The translations under genes and the position numbers were made by a program. 64,000 nt of DNA from Corynebacterium gerontici (GTDB taxonomy: Bacteria; Actinomycetota; Actinomycetes; Mycobacteriales; Mycobacteriaceae), in the NCBI RefSeq assembly GCF_003813985.1, contig NZ_CP033897.1, positions 1,488,001-1,552,000 of the forward strand. The letters are read 5' to 3'. This document shows, one piece after another, positions 18,039 through 28,140 of the stretch. Every line of letters starts with the position of its first letter. Positions within the stretch are counted from its first letter, which is position 1. The notes beneath the pieces were generated by a model that saw only the letters and a program-made list of their open reading frames with translations, searched no databases and was not told where the DNA came from.

Positions 18039-18811
18039 TGGCGCACCTCGTATCCAGCATTGGCAATCGCAGTCTTCACTTCAGCGATGCTCACCTCTCC
18101 GAAGTGGAAAATTGATGCGGCTAGCACCGCGTTGGCACCGGCTTCAACAGCAGGCGGGAAGTGCATCGCCGCTCCGGCGCCTCCCGAAGCGATAACGGGG
18201 ATGTGCACAGCTGCTCGAACGGCGCGTAGCAGCTCGAGATCGAAACCAGCTTTGGTGCCATCGCCGTCCATCGAGTTGAGCAGGATTTCCCCTACTCCGA
18301 GTTCTTCGCCACGCTTGGCCCATTCGATGGCGTCCAGGCCCGCCGATCGCGAGCCACCGTGCGTGGTCACTTCAAAGCCCGAGGGCTGCTCCAGACCCCC
18401 CTCAGGCACCCGGCGTGCGTCCACACTAAGCACAATGCACTGGGAGCCGAAACGCCTGGACAGCTCGCGTAGCAACTCTGGGCGCGCGATGGCGGAGGTA
18501 TTCACGCTGACTTTGTCGGCGCCTGCTCGAAGCAGTTGATCCACGTCCTCGGCGCTTCGCACTCCCCCGCCAACGGTCAGAGGAATGAACACTTGATCCG
18601 CAGTACGGCGAACGACCTCGAGCATGGTGCCGCGTCCGTCCTTCGAGGCTGAGACGTCTAGAAACGTGAGCTCATCCGCGCCCTCGGCGTCGTAACGCGA
18701 GGCGAGCTCGACGGGGTCGCCTGCGTCGACAAGCCCTTGAAAGTTCACGCCTTTGACTACGCGTCCTTGGTCCACGTCGAGGCACGGGATTACTCGAATT
18801 GCGACGCCCAC
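18035..18811 (-). CDS. hisF: Imidazole glycerol phosphate synthase, cyclase subunit
   Basis: Cyclase half of the HisFH complex; uses ammonia from HisH to close the imidazole ring and releases AICAR. 258 residues, (beta/alpha)8 barrel, with [17 protein letters not shown] at the N-terminus (catalytic Asp), the second catalytic Asp in NSMDGDGTK and phosphate loops VIASGGAG and AASIFHFGE. The start is GTG at 18811 with AAGGAG 5 nt upstream, inside the last 22 bp of impA. Confidence 0.97.
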   Translation of the reverse strand: MGVAIRVIPCLDVDQGRVVKGVNFQGLVDAGDPVELASRYDAEGADELTFLDVSASKDGRGTMLEVVRRTADQVFIPLTVGGGVRSAEDVDQLLRAGADKVSVNTSAIARPELLRELSRRFGSQCIVLSVDARRVPEGGLEQPSGFEVTTHGGSRSAGLDAIEWAKRGEELGVGEILLNSMDGDGTKAGFDLELLRAVRAAVHIPVIASGGAGAAMHFPPAVEAGANAVLAASIFHFGEVSIAEVKTAIANAGYEVRQ

Positions 18812-19584
18812 TGGGACTCCTTACTTTGGGTTTGCATTATTTCCATGACAATGTCGTGAGCCTCGGCGTCACCGATCACTGCCCCGACGGCGCCGAGGTG
18901 CCAGGGGTTACCCCAAATGTCTGTCACCGTCTTGCCAGCGGCTCGGCCAAGAAGCACGCCTGCTGCGTTGTCCCAGACATTTGGGCTGAGCGAGACTCCG
19001 ACCGCAAACACCCCGGCGGCGGCGTACGCCAGGTCCACACCAACCGAACCTGTGATGCGCGGGCGCAACTTGGAGCAGGCCAGCGCACCGAGAATGTCCA
19101 TACGCATCACCTGAGGCACCGGCGACTTCGTGCGCGTGGTGATCGTGGAGAAGCCAACGTGGCTGACGTCCTTGCCGCCGGCACTAGCAGGGCAGCGCAG
19201 TGCCTCACCTTCGCAGGCGGCGAAGCGCTGGCCGGCCAAAGGCAACGAGGTGACAGCTACCTTCGGTTGACCGTCCTCAATCAAGCTCAACAAGATCGCG
19301 GACATGGGATTGCCCACCGAATAATTGGAGGTGCCATCAATTGGGTCGATGACCCACATGCGTTCTGCCTGCTGCCCGCCGAGTTCTTCACCCACCACCG
19401 CGATACCGGTGCGTGTCTGGAGCCGCTCACGAAGCAGCGTTTCAATGTTGAGATCGACCTTTGTGGCGAAGTCTCCCTCGCCTTTACGAACAGCCGGTTG
19501 AGCACCGTGGCCTTCTACGAAGAGCACTTCGGCCTCGTTGATGCACTCCAGTGCGATATCGAGCAACGCTGAGTATCGGCTCAT
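18790..19584 (-). CDS. impA: Inositol-monophosphatase-family phosphatase in the his operon
   Basis: 264 residues with the two family signatures: [12 protein letters not shown] (metal-binding aspartates, about residues 81-92) and [15 protein letters not shown] near 205-219. It is a magnesium-dependent, lithium-sensitive-type phosphatase. In C. glutamicum the equivalent gene within the his operon is called impA, while histidinol-phosphate phosphatase (HisN, same family) is encoded elsewhere. Its place between hisA and hisF makes histidinol phosphate or inositol phosphate the candidate substrates; sequence does not decide. ATGA overlap with hisA, 22-bp overlap with hisF. Confidence 0.88.
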   Translation of the reverse strand: MSRYSALLDIALECINEAEVLFVEGHGAQPAVRKGEGDFATKVDLNIETLLRERLQTRTGIAVVGEELGGQQAERMWVIDPIDGTSNYSVGNPMSAILLSLIEDGQPKVAVTSLPLAGQRFAACEGEALRCPASAGGKDVSHVGFSTITTRTKSPVPQVMRMDILGALACSKLRPRITGSVGVDLAYAAAGVFAVGVSLSPNVWDNAAGVLLGRAAGKTVTDIWGNPWHLGAVGAVIGDAEAHDIVMEIMQTQSKESQWASQFE

Positions 19585-20309
19585 AGTGCCTGCAGTGCCG
19601 CCCGGAGATCTACCGTGCCTTCATACAGTGCCTTGCCCACGATGGCGGAGTCAATGCCCTCATCTTCGTATTTCGCGAGTTCAAGAATGTCATTCAGGGT
19701 GCTAATGCCGCCTGAGGCCACGATCTTCGCGTCGGTGGCTGCGGCAACATCACGCAGCAACTCCACGTTGGGTCCCGAGAGCATGCCGTCTTTGGAAACA
19801 TCGGTTACCACGAAGCGCTGGCAACCGGCGGCATCGAGGCGTTCGAGCACCTCCCAAAGATCGCCACCATCGGACACCCAGCCTTTTCCACGAGTGCGCC
19901 ATTCGCCGTCGATAAGCTTGACAGCAAGATCCACCGCTACGCGATCACCGTATTCCCCCAGCACCTTCGCAATCCATTCGGGTTGTTCCAGCGCAGCGGT
20001 GCCGATATTGACGCGTTGTGCACCGGTGCTCAGCGCACGCTCCAGCGAGGCATCGTCGCGAATACCGCCGGTCAGTTCTACCTTGAGATCAAGCTTTTCG
20101 ACGACCTGCGCCATCATTTCATGATTAGAACCTCGACCAAACGCGGCATCGAGATCCACGAAGTGCAACCACGTTGCGCCTTCTTCCTGCCAACGCAGCG
20201 CGGCCTCGAGGGGGGTGCCATAGGACTTCTCTGTGCCAGCCTCACCCTGATTCAAGCGCACGGCTTGGCCGTCCACCACATCAACTGCTGGTAGGAGCGT
20301 AAAGGTCAT
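19581..20309 (-). CDS. hisA: Phosphoribosylformimino-AICAR-phosphate isomerase
   Basis: Fourth step of histidine synthesis. 242 residues from the ATG at 20309, which gives the family start [19 protein letters not shown]; the frame is open further up but that part is not conserved. Paired catalytic aspartates lie in AVDVVDG and [14 protein letters not shown]. It could be a dual HisA/TrpF enzyme (PriA) as in mycobacteria or a pure HisA as in corynebacteria with TrpCF; I cannot tell. Stop overlaps impA. One copy of the 11-bp word lies within it. Confidence 0.95.
   Translation of the reverse strand: MTFTLLPAVDVVDGQAVRLNQGEAGTEKSYGTPLEAALRWQEEGATWLHFVDLDAAFGRGSNHEMMAQVVEKLDLKVELTGGIRDDASLERALSTGAQRVNIGTAALEQPEWIAKVLGEYGDRVAVDLAVKLIDGEWRTRGKGWVSDGGDLWEVLERLDAAGCQRFVVTDVSKDGMLSGPNVELLRDVAAATDAKIVASGGISTLNDILELAKYEDEGIDSAIVGKALYEGTVDLRAALQAL
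20093..20103 (+). repeat. 11-bp word, copy 4 (inside hisA)
   Basis: Exact copy, plus orientation, antisense to hisA; preceded by AA, as in three intergenic copies. Confidence 0.8.
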
Positions 20310-20356
20310 GCAACGTAGTGTAGCGTCAGCCGCCATATGAGCTAAGCCAGGTGCCC

Positions 20357-20986
20357 CTAGAGCGTTTCCACCCAATTACGCAGAAGTTGTGCTCCCGCGT
20401 CACCGGACTTTTCTGGGTGGAACTGCGTAGCCCACAAGGCCCCGTTTTCTACTGCGGCAACAAAACGATCATCCTCGTGCTTAGCCCAACTCACCAACGG
20501 CGGCGTGGTGAGTTCATCGCCTTCAAATTCCCAGCGACGCACCCCGTAGGAATGCACAAAGTACATCCTTTCGTCTTCAATGCCGGCGAACATCTCGCTG
20601 CCCTCACCTACCTCGATAGTGTTCCACCCCATGTGCGGCAGCACCGCCGCTTGGAGTTCCTCCACCACGCCTGGCCATTGCCCAGTGCCCTGAGCCTGCT
20701 CGCCGTGTTCAACACCTCGATCGAACAGAATCTGCATGCCAACACAAATACCCATGACTGGTCTTCCGCCCGCCAAGCGCTGGCCGATCATCCTATCGCC
20801 GTACACCTCGCGCAGCCCCTTCATGCACGCCGCGTAGGCACCCACACCGGGAACCAGAAGGCCATCCGCCTCAAGCACTATTGCGGGATCTGCCGTGACC
20901 GTCACTGTGGCACCAACGTGCTCAAGGGCGCGTTGGGCGGAGCGAAGGTTTCCGGAACCGTAGTCAAGCAGCGCGACATGTTTCAT
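20357..20986 (-). CDS. hisH: Imidazole glycerol phosphate synthase, glutamine amidotransferase subunit
   Basis: Makes ammonia from glutamine for HisF. 209 residues; class I amidotransferase triad with the nucleophile Cys in [12 protein letters not shown] (about residue 81) and His/Glu in [11 protein letters not shown] near 190. N-terminal [17 protein letters not shown] and GVGAYAACM are standard. It starts 27 bp after the MFS gene and ends 47 bp before hisA. Confidence 0.96.
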   Translation of the reverse strand: MKHVALLDYGSGNLRSAQRALEHVGATVTVTADPAIVLEADGLLVPGVGAYAACMKGLREVYGDRMIGQRLAGGRPVMGICVGMQILFDRGVEHGEQAQGTGQWPGVVEELQAAVLPHMGWNTIEVGEGSEMFAGIEDERMYFVHSYGVRRWEFEGDELTTPPLVSWAKHEDDRFVAAVENGALWATQFHPEKSGDAGAQLLRNWVETL

Positions 20987-21013
20987 AAGCGCAAATCCTA
21001 CCGAAGCAATCCA

Positions 21014-22336
21014 TCACTGCTGCGCAGCCGCGAGCAATGCGCGTTTCCTGCGAATACGGTCAACAACCTCGGCAACGATGCCGATCACAACGAGCAGCGC
21101 GCCCACCAAGAAGGCGCCAACGTATCCGTGCGCGTGCGCCACCATGCCCAGCACGATCGCACCGACGCCCGTCCCTGCGTCGAAGGAGGCGTTCCACACG
21201 GTTGATGCAGAACCGAGGCGTTCACGAGGCACTCGCAAAAACATCTCCAACAGGGCATCGTTTTGCACCAACCCGAACCCCGCACCAAATGCCAGCGCGG
21301 CGATCACCAGCAGGAAAAATGGCAGGGAGTACACCAGCACCACGCACATGCCCAGCATACCCAGTGAGGACAGTGCCAAGCCCGGCAGCATGCCAAGGCC
21401 CGCCTTGTTCTGGCGATCAGCGATGCTGCCCGAGATGTAGCGCGAAACCAGTTGTGCAAAGCCGACGATGGACAACATCATGCCCGCCACCGAGGCACCG
21501 CTTACCGGGTCGGCTTCACGCACAGATGCGGGCAGGAAGCTCGAGACGGCACCAAAACCCATGGAAACACTCGCCAAAGCAATGGCTGGCGCGATCGTGA
21601 CCTTCATGCCGTTGGCGCGCGGACGGCGGACCACGCGCATGGTCACTCGCCTTCTCAGCGACACCTTGGTGGTGGCCGGATCCATCTCCGGTGTCCACTG
21701 TTGAGGCTTTTCCGGTTCCACACTTGGGATCCAAATACACATCACCGCAGCCACGAATGCCGCCGCCGCAGCGAGGCTGAGCACTATGGCCATGGGCACG
21801 CCGACGTCGATAAGCCAAAGACCAACGGGAAGAAACAGCATCTGCGAGGTGCCAACGAACACACCAATGAGTCCAGACGCTTTACCGAGCATGCCGGCGG
21901 GCACCAATTGCCCCACCAGGGAGTACTGCGCAACGCACAAGGCCCCGAAACCAACGCCGCGCAGCCCAGCCACCACCAACACCGAGACGGGATCGAAGCT
22001 GACAATATGCCACAAGGAGGGCAGCCCCAGCAGTAACGCCGCTACAAGCATCACTGGCCGGTATCCGAAGCACTGCACCGCCTTATTGGTGTTGAGCTGC
22101 GAGAGCACCGTGATGGCCATGAACACACCGGTGGCCATGCCAGCCAGCGATTCAGTGCCTCCGTTAGAGATCACCGCCAATGGGATCACCGGCAAGAGAA
22201 TGGAAAAAGTTGCGAAGGCCGCAGCCACAGCGATGATCGTGGGCATCAGGCCGGGCAGTTTCAGCACGCCGAGGGCAGTGGAGCGTTCGGTGCGTTCTTG
22301 CACGGTGGTAGCGATGGGGTCACCTCCGGAGGACAT
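21014..22336 (-). CDS. MFS transporter within the his operon
   Basis: About 440 residues with roughly 12 hydrophobic segments in two halves and a charged central loop around residues 195-225, typical of the major facilitator superfamily. The substrate is unknown. A transporter in this position between hisB and hisH is also present in C. glutamicum, so linkage with histidine genes appears conserved. The start is uncertain: ATG at 22336 is used here; the frame extends to a TTG at 22390 next to a CATAAT -10-like hexamer, and a strong GGAGGTGA 15 nt into the gene precedes a possible internal GTG. Confidence 0.85.
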   Translation of the reverse strand: MSSGGDPIATTVQERTERSTALGVLKLPGLMPTIIAVAAAFATFSILLPVIPLAVISNGGTESLAGMATGVFMAITVLSQLNTNKAVQCFGYRPVMLVAALLLGLPSLWHIVSFDPVSVLVVAGLRGVGFGALCVAQYSLVGQLVPAGMLGKASGLIGVFVGTSQMLFLPVGLWLIDVGVPMAIVLSLAAAAAFVAAVMCIWIPSVEPEKPQQWTPEMDPATTKVSLRRRVTMRVVRRPRANGMKVTIAPAIALASVSMGFGAVSSFLPASVREADPVSGASVAGMMLSIVGFAQLVSRYISGSIADRQNKAGLGMLPGLALSSLGMLGMCVVLVYSLPFFLLVIAALAFGAGFGLVQNDALLEMFLRVPRERLGSASTVWNASFDAGTGVGAIVLGMVAHAHGYVGAFLVGALLVVIGIVAEVVDRIRRKRALLAAAQQ

Positions 22337-22538
22337 GAGGCGTAGGCGATGCACCGACGGGCGCACGCGAACGCGGGGATATGAGGGCAAAAATTATGAC
22401 CCCGAAGTGTGTTCGGAGCCGTGAAACAAGCTGCAACTTTCGACCATATCGTGCCAAAACGGAATGTCAACGCCAAGAGCGATAAAGCCCCCCAAATGCG
22501 TCCGCCGCGGCACGTTCGATGCGAAGAAACCGGCGTGC

Positions 22539-22742
22539 CTAGTTGTAGAAATCAATCGCCCACATGACGCCAGCCGCAGCCGCCATCACTGCGCAGCCGC
22601 CCAGCGCCACGCCGAGGAACTTCGAGTGGTTGCGAAACACCGTCCACGCTCCACCCGCTAATAAACCGGCCAGCAGGAACAGAATGTAGATCAGGACGAC
22701 ATTGCCGGTAGTCGGCGTTTCCTGTGCACTCAGCATGGTCAT
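22539..22742 (-). CDS. Small two-helix membrane protein
   Basis: 67 residues with hydrophobic helices at about 15-35 and 43-63 and a short basic loop (RNHSK) between them. The ATG at 22742 shares a base with the hisB stop (TAATG), so it is probably translated by coupling to hisB. I recognise no family. Small membrane proteins at this place occur in other corynebacterial his operons. Confidence 0.75.
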   Translation of the reverse strand: MTMLSAQETPTTGNVVLIYILFLLAGLLAGGAWTVFRNHSKFLGVALGGCAVMAAAAGVMWAIDFYN

Positions 22743-23341
22743 TACAGTGCGCCCTTCGTGGAAGGAATGCCCTCCAAGCGCCCGTCTGGAGATACCGCTT
22801 CACGGATAGCGCGAGCCACAGCTTTAAACTCTGCTTCGGTGATGTGGTGCGGATCCCGGCCATAGTGGCACAGCACGTGGAGGGTGATACGCGCATTCAG
22901 CGCGAGTGACTCGAAGAAATGCTCATTGATCACCGTTGCATAGTGCCCGCCGATAATCGTGTGCGTCATCGCATCTGGTTCGCCACGCATCACAAAATAG
23001 GGCCGGCCGGAGAAATCCACAATCGCCTCGCACAGCGTCTCGTCCATGGGCAATTGGAATGACCCGAAGCGTCGAATGCCCTTCTTATCCCCCACCGCTT
23101 CTGCAATTGCTTGGCCCAGAACGATGGCGGTGTCTTCCACGGTGTGGTGGGCATCGATGTGGGTGTCTCCTGTGGCATGCACTTTCAGATCGAAAGCACC
23201 GTGAACCCCGAAGGCGGTGAGCATGTGGTCGAAAAACGGCACTCCCGTGTCAATGTCTACGCTGCCGCTGCCGTCTAAGTTGATGCTCACGGTGATGTCG
23301 GATTCACTGGTGGTTCTGGTGATGCTTGCTTGGCGTGCCAT
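22742..23341 (-). CDS. hisB: Imidazoleglycerol-phosphate dehydratase
   Basis: Manganese enzyme of the sixth histidine step. 199 residues, with the two histidine-rich metal motifs [17 protein letters not shown] (about 70-86) and [18 protein letters not shown] (about 160-177). It is the monofunctional dehydratase without a phosphatase domain. The ATG at 23341 has AAGGAG 4 nt upstream; the longer open frame to 23437 overlaps hisC and is not conserved. Confidence 0.97.
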   Translation of the reverse strand: MARQASITRTTSESDITVSINLDGSGSVDIDTGVPFFDHMLTAFGVHGAFDLKVHATGDTHIDAHHTVEDTAIVLGQAIAEAVGDKKGIRRFGSFQLPMDETLCEAIVDFSGRPYFVMRGEPDAMTHTIIGGHYATVINEHFFESLALNARITLHVLCHYGRDPHHITEAEFKAVARAIREAVSPDGRLEGIPSTKGAL

Positions 23342-23372
23342 GTGGCTCCTTCGTGTTGTGTTCACCTTGAGT

Positions 23373-24503
<1,131 letters not shown>

Positions 24504-25817
24504 TTAGGTTAATTCTTCAAAGCGGCAGCGGATGGCTTCTCCGTGCGCGGGAAGGTCCTCGGCGTCGGCAAAGTTCACTACGTGCTCAGAGATTTCCTTC
24601 AGCGCTGCTTCGTCGTAATCAATAAAGTTCACCGCGCGCAAGAAGGTGTGGGTCGACAGTCCAGAGCTGTACCGGGCGCTACCTGAGGTGGGCAAGACGT
24701 GATTCGATCCGGCAGAATAGTCGCCGAGCGGCACCGGACTGAAACCGCCGATGAACACAGCACCTGCGTGGCGAATTTGCCCCGCAACTGCATGGGCATC
24801 TTCGCAGTGAATTTCCAGGTGCTCGGCAGCATAAGCGTTGGCCACAGCGATCGCGGCGTGGAGATCATCCACCAACACAATGCCCGACTGGGAACCGCGA
24901 AGCGCCTCTTCAACGCGATCGGCGTTGCGGGTGATGTGGAAGCGTCGTTCTACCTCAGCGTCGACTGCATCCGCCAGCGCCTCGGAATCCGTAATCAGCA
25001 CTGACGCCGCCATCACATCGTGTTCGGCCTGGCTAATGAGGTCGTACGCCACCCACACCGGATCTGCCGAAGCATCAGCGAGAATCGCGATCTCCGTTGG
25101 GCCCGCTTCTGAATCGATTCCCACCACCGAACGCACTAGACGCTTGGCTGCCGTGACGAAAATATTGCCGGGACCGGTAATCATGTCCACGGGGTCCAAC
25201 TGACCTTCTTCATCACCGTATGCCAGCAACGCCACGGCTTGGGCTCCACCTGTAGCCCACACCTCATCTACTCCCAGCAAACCACAAGCAGCGAGGATCG
25301 TCGGATGCGGCCAACCACCGAACTGGGCTTGGGCGGGCGAGGCCACCACGAGGGAGTGGACTCCGGCTTCTTGTGCCGGTACCGCGTTCATGATTACGGA
25401 CGATGGATACACGGCGTTGCCACCCGGCACATACAGCCCCACGCGCTCGACGGGCAGAAACTTTTCCGTTACCTTTGCCCCTTCCGCCAAAACAGTGGTG
25501 TGTTCCTGCGGCAGTTGATCACTGTGCACCTTGCGCACGCGCTGGATTGAGACCTCGATGGCCTCACGCACCTTGGGATCGAGCGCGGCTACCGCCTCGT
25601 CAATGCGGGACTGCGGAACCCGCACTTGATCGGGACGGCACTGATCAAAGCGCTCGCCGTAGTCCAGCGCAGCCTTGGCACCACCATCTTTAACCGCCTG
25701 CACGATGGGCGCGACTTTTTCCAGCACCGACTGCACATCAGTGCCACCACGTGGCAGCGCGGTTCGCAGGCGTTGTTGAGTGGTCGGGGTGCCTCGGAGG
25801 TCGATTCGCTTCAGCAT
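24504..25817 (-). CDS. hisD: Histidinol dehydrogenase
   Basis: Zinc enzyme carrying out the last two NAD-dependent oxidations to histidine. 437 residues. Motifs: [21 protein letters not shown] (shown shorter than family length, near residue 127), [25 protein letters not shown] with zinc-site residues, AAEHLEIH and the C-terminal [16 protein letters not shown]. First gene of the his operon, with a recognisable promoter 45 bp upstream. Confidence 0.97.
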   Translation of the reverse strand: MLKRIDLRGTPTTQQRLRTALPRGGTDVQSVLEKVAPIVQAVKDGGAKAALDYGERFDQCRPDQVRVPQSRIDEAVAALDPKVREAIEVSIQRVRKVHSDQLPQEHTTVLAEGAKVTEKFLPVERVGLYVPGGNAVYPSSVIMNAVPAQEAGVHSLVVASPAQAQFGGWPHPTILAACGLLGVDEVWATGGAQAVALLAYGDEEGQLDPVDMITGPGNIFVTAAKRLVRSVVGIDSEAGPTEIAILADASADPVWVAYDLISQAEHDVMAASVLITDSEALADAVDAEVERRFHITRNADRVEEALRGSQSGIVLVDDLHAAIAVANAYAAEHLEIHCEDAHAVAGQIRHAGAVFIGGFSPVPLGDYSAGSNHVLPTSGSARYSSGLSTHTFLRAVNFIDYDEAALKEISEHVVNFADAEDLPAHGEAIRCRFEELT

Positions 25818-25870
25818 GACGTGAGGGCGTTCCTTTTTATTGCAGATTGGGATCCAATAAAGATACGCAA

Positions 25871-25899
25871 ATTATAGCCAGTATCCACGTTTTTGCGAA
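25871..25899 (-). promoter_or_regulatory. Probable his operon promoter
   Basis: Minus strand -10 TATAAT at 25871-25876 and -35-like TTCGCA at 25894-25899, spacer 17 bp. This predicts a leader of about 45 nt before hisD, too short for a T-box or classical attenuator. Confidence 0.65.
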
Positions 25900-25920
25900 T
25901 CATCCACCGTGTTTACGTCC

Positions 25921-26439
25921 CTAGTTGGCGCTCGTCATTAATAGTTCTTCCGCCGGGTCATCTTCCACCCGCACAAACATGAATAGGAAATACACCAGCG
26001 ACGCCACCCACGGCCCCACTAGCGCGCCAGCTCCAAGGCGCAGCGGGGGCACATAGTCAAGGTGTTCGCCAGGCTGCGTGTCTCTGAGGAAAAACTGCGC
26101 AAGAACATCGCTTGCAGACACCATACTGACTCCGGCGAGGAACAAGGTGGCAATCAGCCACACAAGGACACCAACCCGCAGCGGAAAGCGCTTGATCACC
26201 AACCAAGTGAACACCAAGGACGCAATAGTGGAAATCGCAATGAAGGAAATCCAGGAGCTGAATTGAATATTTTGAGCAGCGCCATCGAGCGCGATGCTGT
26301 AATCCTGCTCCAACGTGCCGCTCAAACTTGGACGAAGCGGCGTCCAGAGCAGCCCCAACACAATGAATGCGAGCAGAATCAGCGCCGACCAGCCCGCCAG
26401 CGCGCCCAACATCGGGTGGATCCACGATCGTTGCTTCAT
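25921..26439 (-). CDS. Four-helix membrane protein, unknown function
   Basis: 172 residues with hydrophobic segments at about 11-31, 60-80, 86-108 and 138-158. A loop of about 25 residues containing LSGTLEQDYSI lies between the first two and probably faces outward. The ATG at 26439 has AAGG about 6 nt before it. No family recognised. It lies downstream of a lipoprotein gene transcribed the same way. Confidence 0.72.
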   Translation of the reverse strand: MKQRSWIHPMLGALAGWSALILLAFIVLGLLWTPLRPSLSGTLEQDYSIALDGAAQNIQFSSWISFIAISTIASLVFTWLVIKRFPLRVGVLVWLIATLFLAGVSMVSASDVLAQFFLRDTQPGEHLDYVPPLRLGAGALVGPWVASLVYFLFMFVRVEDDPAEELLMTSAN

Positions 26440-26546
26440 GCTTTACCTTCTTCCCTGGCTCCAGGCTGGTTCAAGTGTCCAAAACTACCGCACTCAGCCA
26501 TTCGCAGCAGCACCCCCGTCCCAGGGCTTGTAGGTCCGGGCGGGGG

Positions 26547-26557
26547 CGTCGAAAAGC
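26547..26557 (-). repeat. 11-bp word, copy 5 (6 nt after a lipoprotein stop)
   Basis: Exact copy in the transcribed sense of the gene ending at 26564, followed by CCCCCG. Confidence 0.85.
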
Positions 26558-26563
26558 TCCAAG

Positions 26564-27241
26564 CTAATTACAGAAGGTCCACTTGCCACCTTCGCGGTGG
26601 AAACGCATGGTCTGGGTCTTGGGCTCACCATTGGAAACAGCCACAACCGTTGCAGAAGCCTCGTCGCCATTGACCATTACGTCGCTGATCGACTCCGTGT
26701 GCGGATCACCAGCCGCAAATTCAGGGTTTTCGCGGATGGGGGTGTTGGGCAGATTGGACAAGTCATACGCCGAGGGATCGCTTTGATCCTTCACGCGCTT
26801 GCAGGTGCGGTTCGGAATGTAGCTGAGGTAATCACGGAAGCCCACCTGCTCATCCTGTCCGCGAACCAGCGCCTCGATTTCCGCGCGATCTTTCTCGCTC
26901 GCTGGATTTCCGCCTTCAACTGGCTGGAAGTCCACTCCCTCCGGCGCTGCGATACCCTCGGGCTTTTGCACCTCAAGCGGTGGGGCGTCGGCTGCCGTCG
27001 GGCCGACGGTGGGACCATCGGTGACCTTCTCATCGTCTTCGGGCTCAGAAGTGGGCGCCTCAGAGCTCGGCTGTTCAGATGAAGAGACGGCAGACGCCGT
27101 CGACGTTGAAGTCTTGGTGGTGGTGACACTCGACGTCGTCTGCTTCGCTTCTTCGTCCTTGGATCCACACGCCACCAGCAATGCTGCGGCAGCGGGAATC
27201 GCGATAATGGCCTTGAAAAACGTTGGATGTTGTAGGCGCAC
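26564..27241 (-). CDS. Secreted lipoprotein, unknown function
   Basis: 225 residues from a GTG at 27241, preceded by GAGGAG 13 nt upstream. The N-terminus is basic, then hydrophobic, then a lipobox LVAC (about residues 22-25). After the cysteine comes a Ser/Thr/Glu-rich linker of about 50 residues, then a folded C-terminal part ending in RFHREGGKWTFCN, similar in shape to other small corynebacterial lipoproteins with a C-terminal cystatin- or NTF2-like sheet. Upstream ATG-less extension is not supported. It is divergent from the TetR gene. Confidence 0.8.
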   Translation of the reverse strand: MRLQHPTFFKAIIAIPAAAALLVACGSKDEEAKQTTSSVTTTKTSTSTASAVSSSEQPSSEAPTSEPEDDEKVTDGPTVGPTAADAPPLEVQKPEGIAAPEGVDFQPVEGGNPASEKDRAEIEALVRGQDEQVGFRDYLSYIPNRTCKRVKDQSDPSAYDLSNLPNTPIRENPEFAAGDPHTESISDVMVNGDEASATVVAVSNGEPKTQTMRFHREGGKWTFCN

Positions 27242-27310
27242 GGTGTGGTCTCGTCTCCTCGAAGAAAAATTTGCTGTCACCAATGGCAGATCCACTTCCT
27301 ATCGGTGGTG

Positions 27311-27329
27311 AATCGATAGTTAGTCGATT
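27311..27329. promoter_or_regulatory. Inverted repeat between lipoprotein and TetR genes
   Basis: AATCGA-N7-TCGATT lies in the 266-bp divergent gap. TetR-type regulators often bind such sites in their own intergenic region, so it is a candidate operator. The rest of the gap shows no ORF. Confidence 0.35.
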
Positions 27330-27507
27330 TGGGCTTGCACCCGGTGATCGCTTCAGTATCCGAAAGTTTAACACCGAGCCCGCGAGAGAGGCCGTTGCTG
27401 CCAGTTCGAGCAGCTCGTGGGCACCTGCTCACTACCGCCACTCACGCTTTCCCCGACTCCTCGTCCTGTATTCCGCGGGTACTGCGCGGCACCTGGGGAG
27501 CACGGAA

Positions 27508-28137
27508 TTGACTACAGTAAAGAACGTGCAGCTAAGCAAAGCCTTGATCGTCGATACCAGTCTGGACATTCTTCGCAACTACGGGCTGGCGGATATGACT
27601 ATGCGGCGTGTTTCGGCTCAGCTCGGCGTAGCGCCAGGCGCTTTGTACTGGCACTTCAAAAATAAACAAGCGTTGATCGACGCCACTGCGCGCCACGTTT
27701 TGGCACCGTGGCTCCGCACCGGCTTCGCCACACTTCCCGAAGCCTGCTTAGCGCTACGTCAGGCGATGCTCGGCATCCGTGACGGGGCCGAGCTCGTAGG
27801 TGCCGCAGTCAGCAATCCCGATCTACGAGATGAACTCTCACAGGTACTAGCCAGCACCATCACCGGCACCAACGCCAACATTGGAGCTACTACCGCGTTG
27901 CACTATGTACTGGGCTCCACCGCCATCACTCAATCTGAACAACAGGCAAAGGCAGCTCAAGCGGGCCTCGATCCTGCGGCAGTGAGTGCACAATGCACCA
28001 AGGGTGTGGAGGCGAGCAGCAACGACAACGCAACAACTGGGACGTCACAAGCAACCGTTGAATGTGACGCTTCTTCCGATCAGTTCCTCGCGGGCGTGCG
28101 CTTGATTGATTCTGGTCTGCGCGCGCTAGAGTGCTAA
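27508..28137 (+). CDS. TetR-family regulator upstream of glgX
   Basis: 209 residues. The N-terminal helix-turn-helix is clear: ALIVDTSLDILRNYGLADMTM, then RVSAQLGVAPGALYWHFKNKQALIDA (about residues 35-60). The C-terminal ligand half is unusually rich in small residues and includes a Ser/Asn/Thr-rich insert near 170-185. I use the TTG at 27508 because GGGGAG lies 7 nt upstream; the GTG at 27526 is an alternative. Only 3 bp separate it from glgX, so it probably controls glgX and the genes after it; the effector is unknown. Confidence 0.85.
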   Translation: MTTVKNVQLSKALIVDTSLDILRNYGLADMTMRRVSAQLGVAPGALYWHFKNKQALIDATARHVLAPWLRTGFATLPEACLALRQAMLGIRDGAELVGAAVSNPDLRDELSQVLASTITGTNANIGATTALHYVLGSTAITQSEQQAKAAQAGLDPAAVSAQCTKGVEASSNDNATTGTSQATVECDASSDQFLAGVRLIDSGLRALEC

Positions 28138-28140
28138 GAC

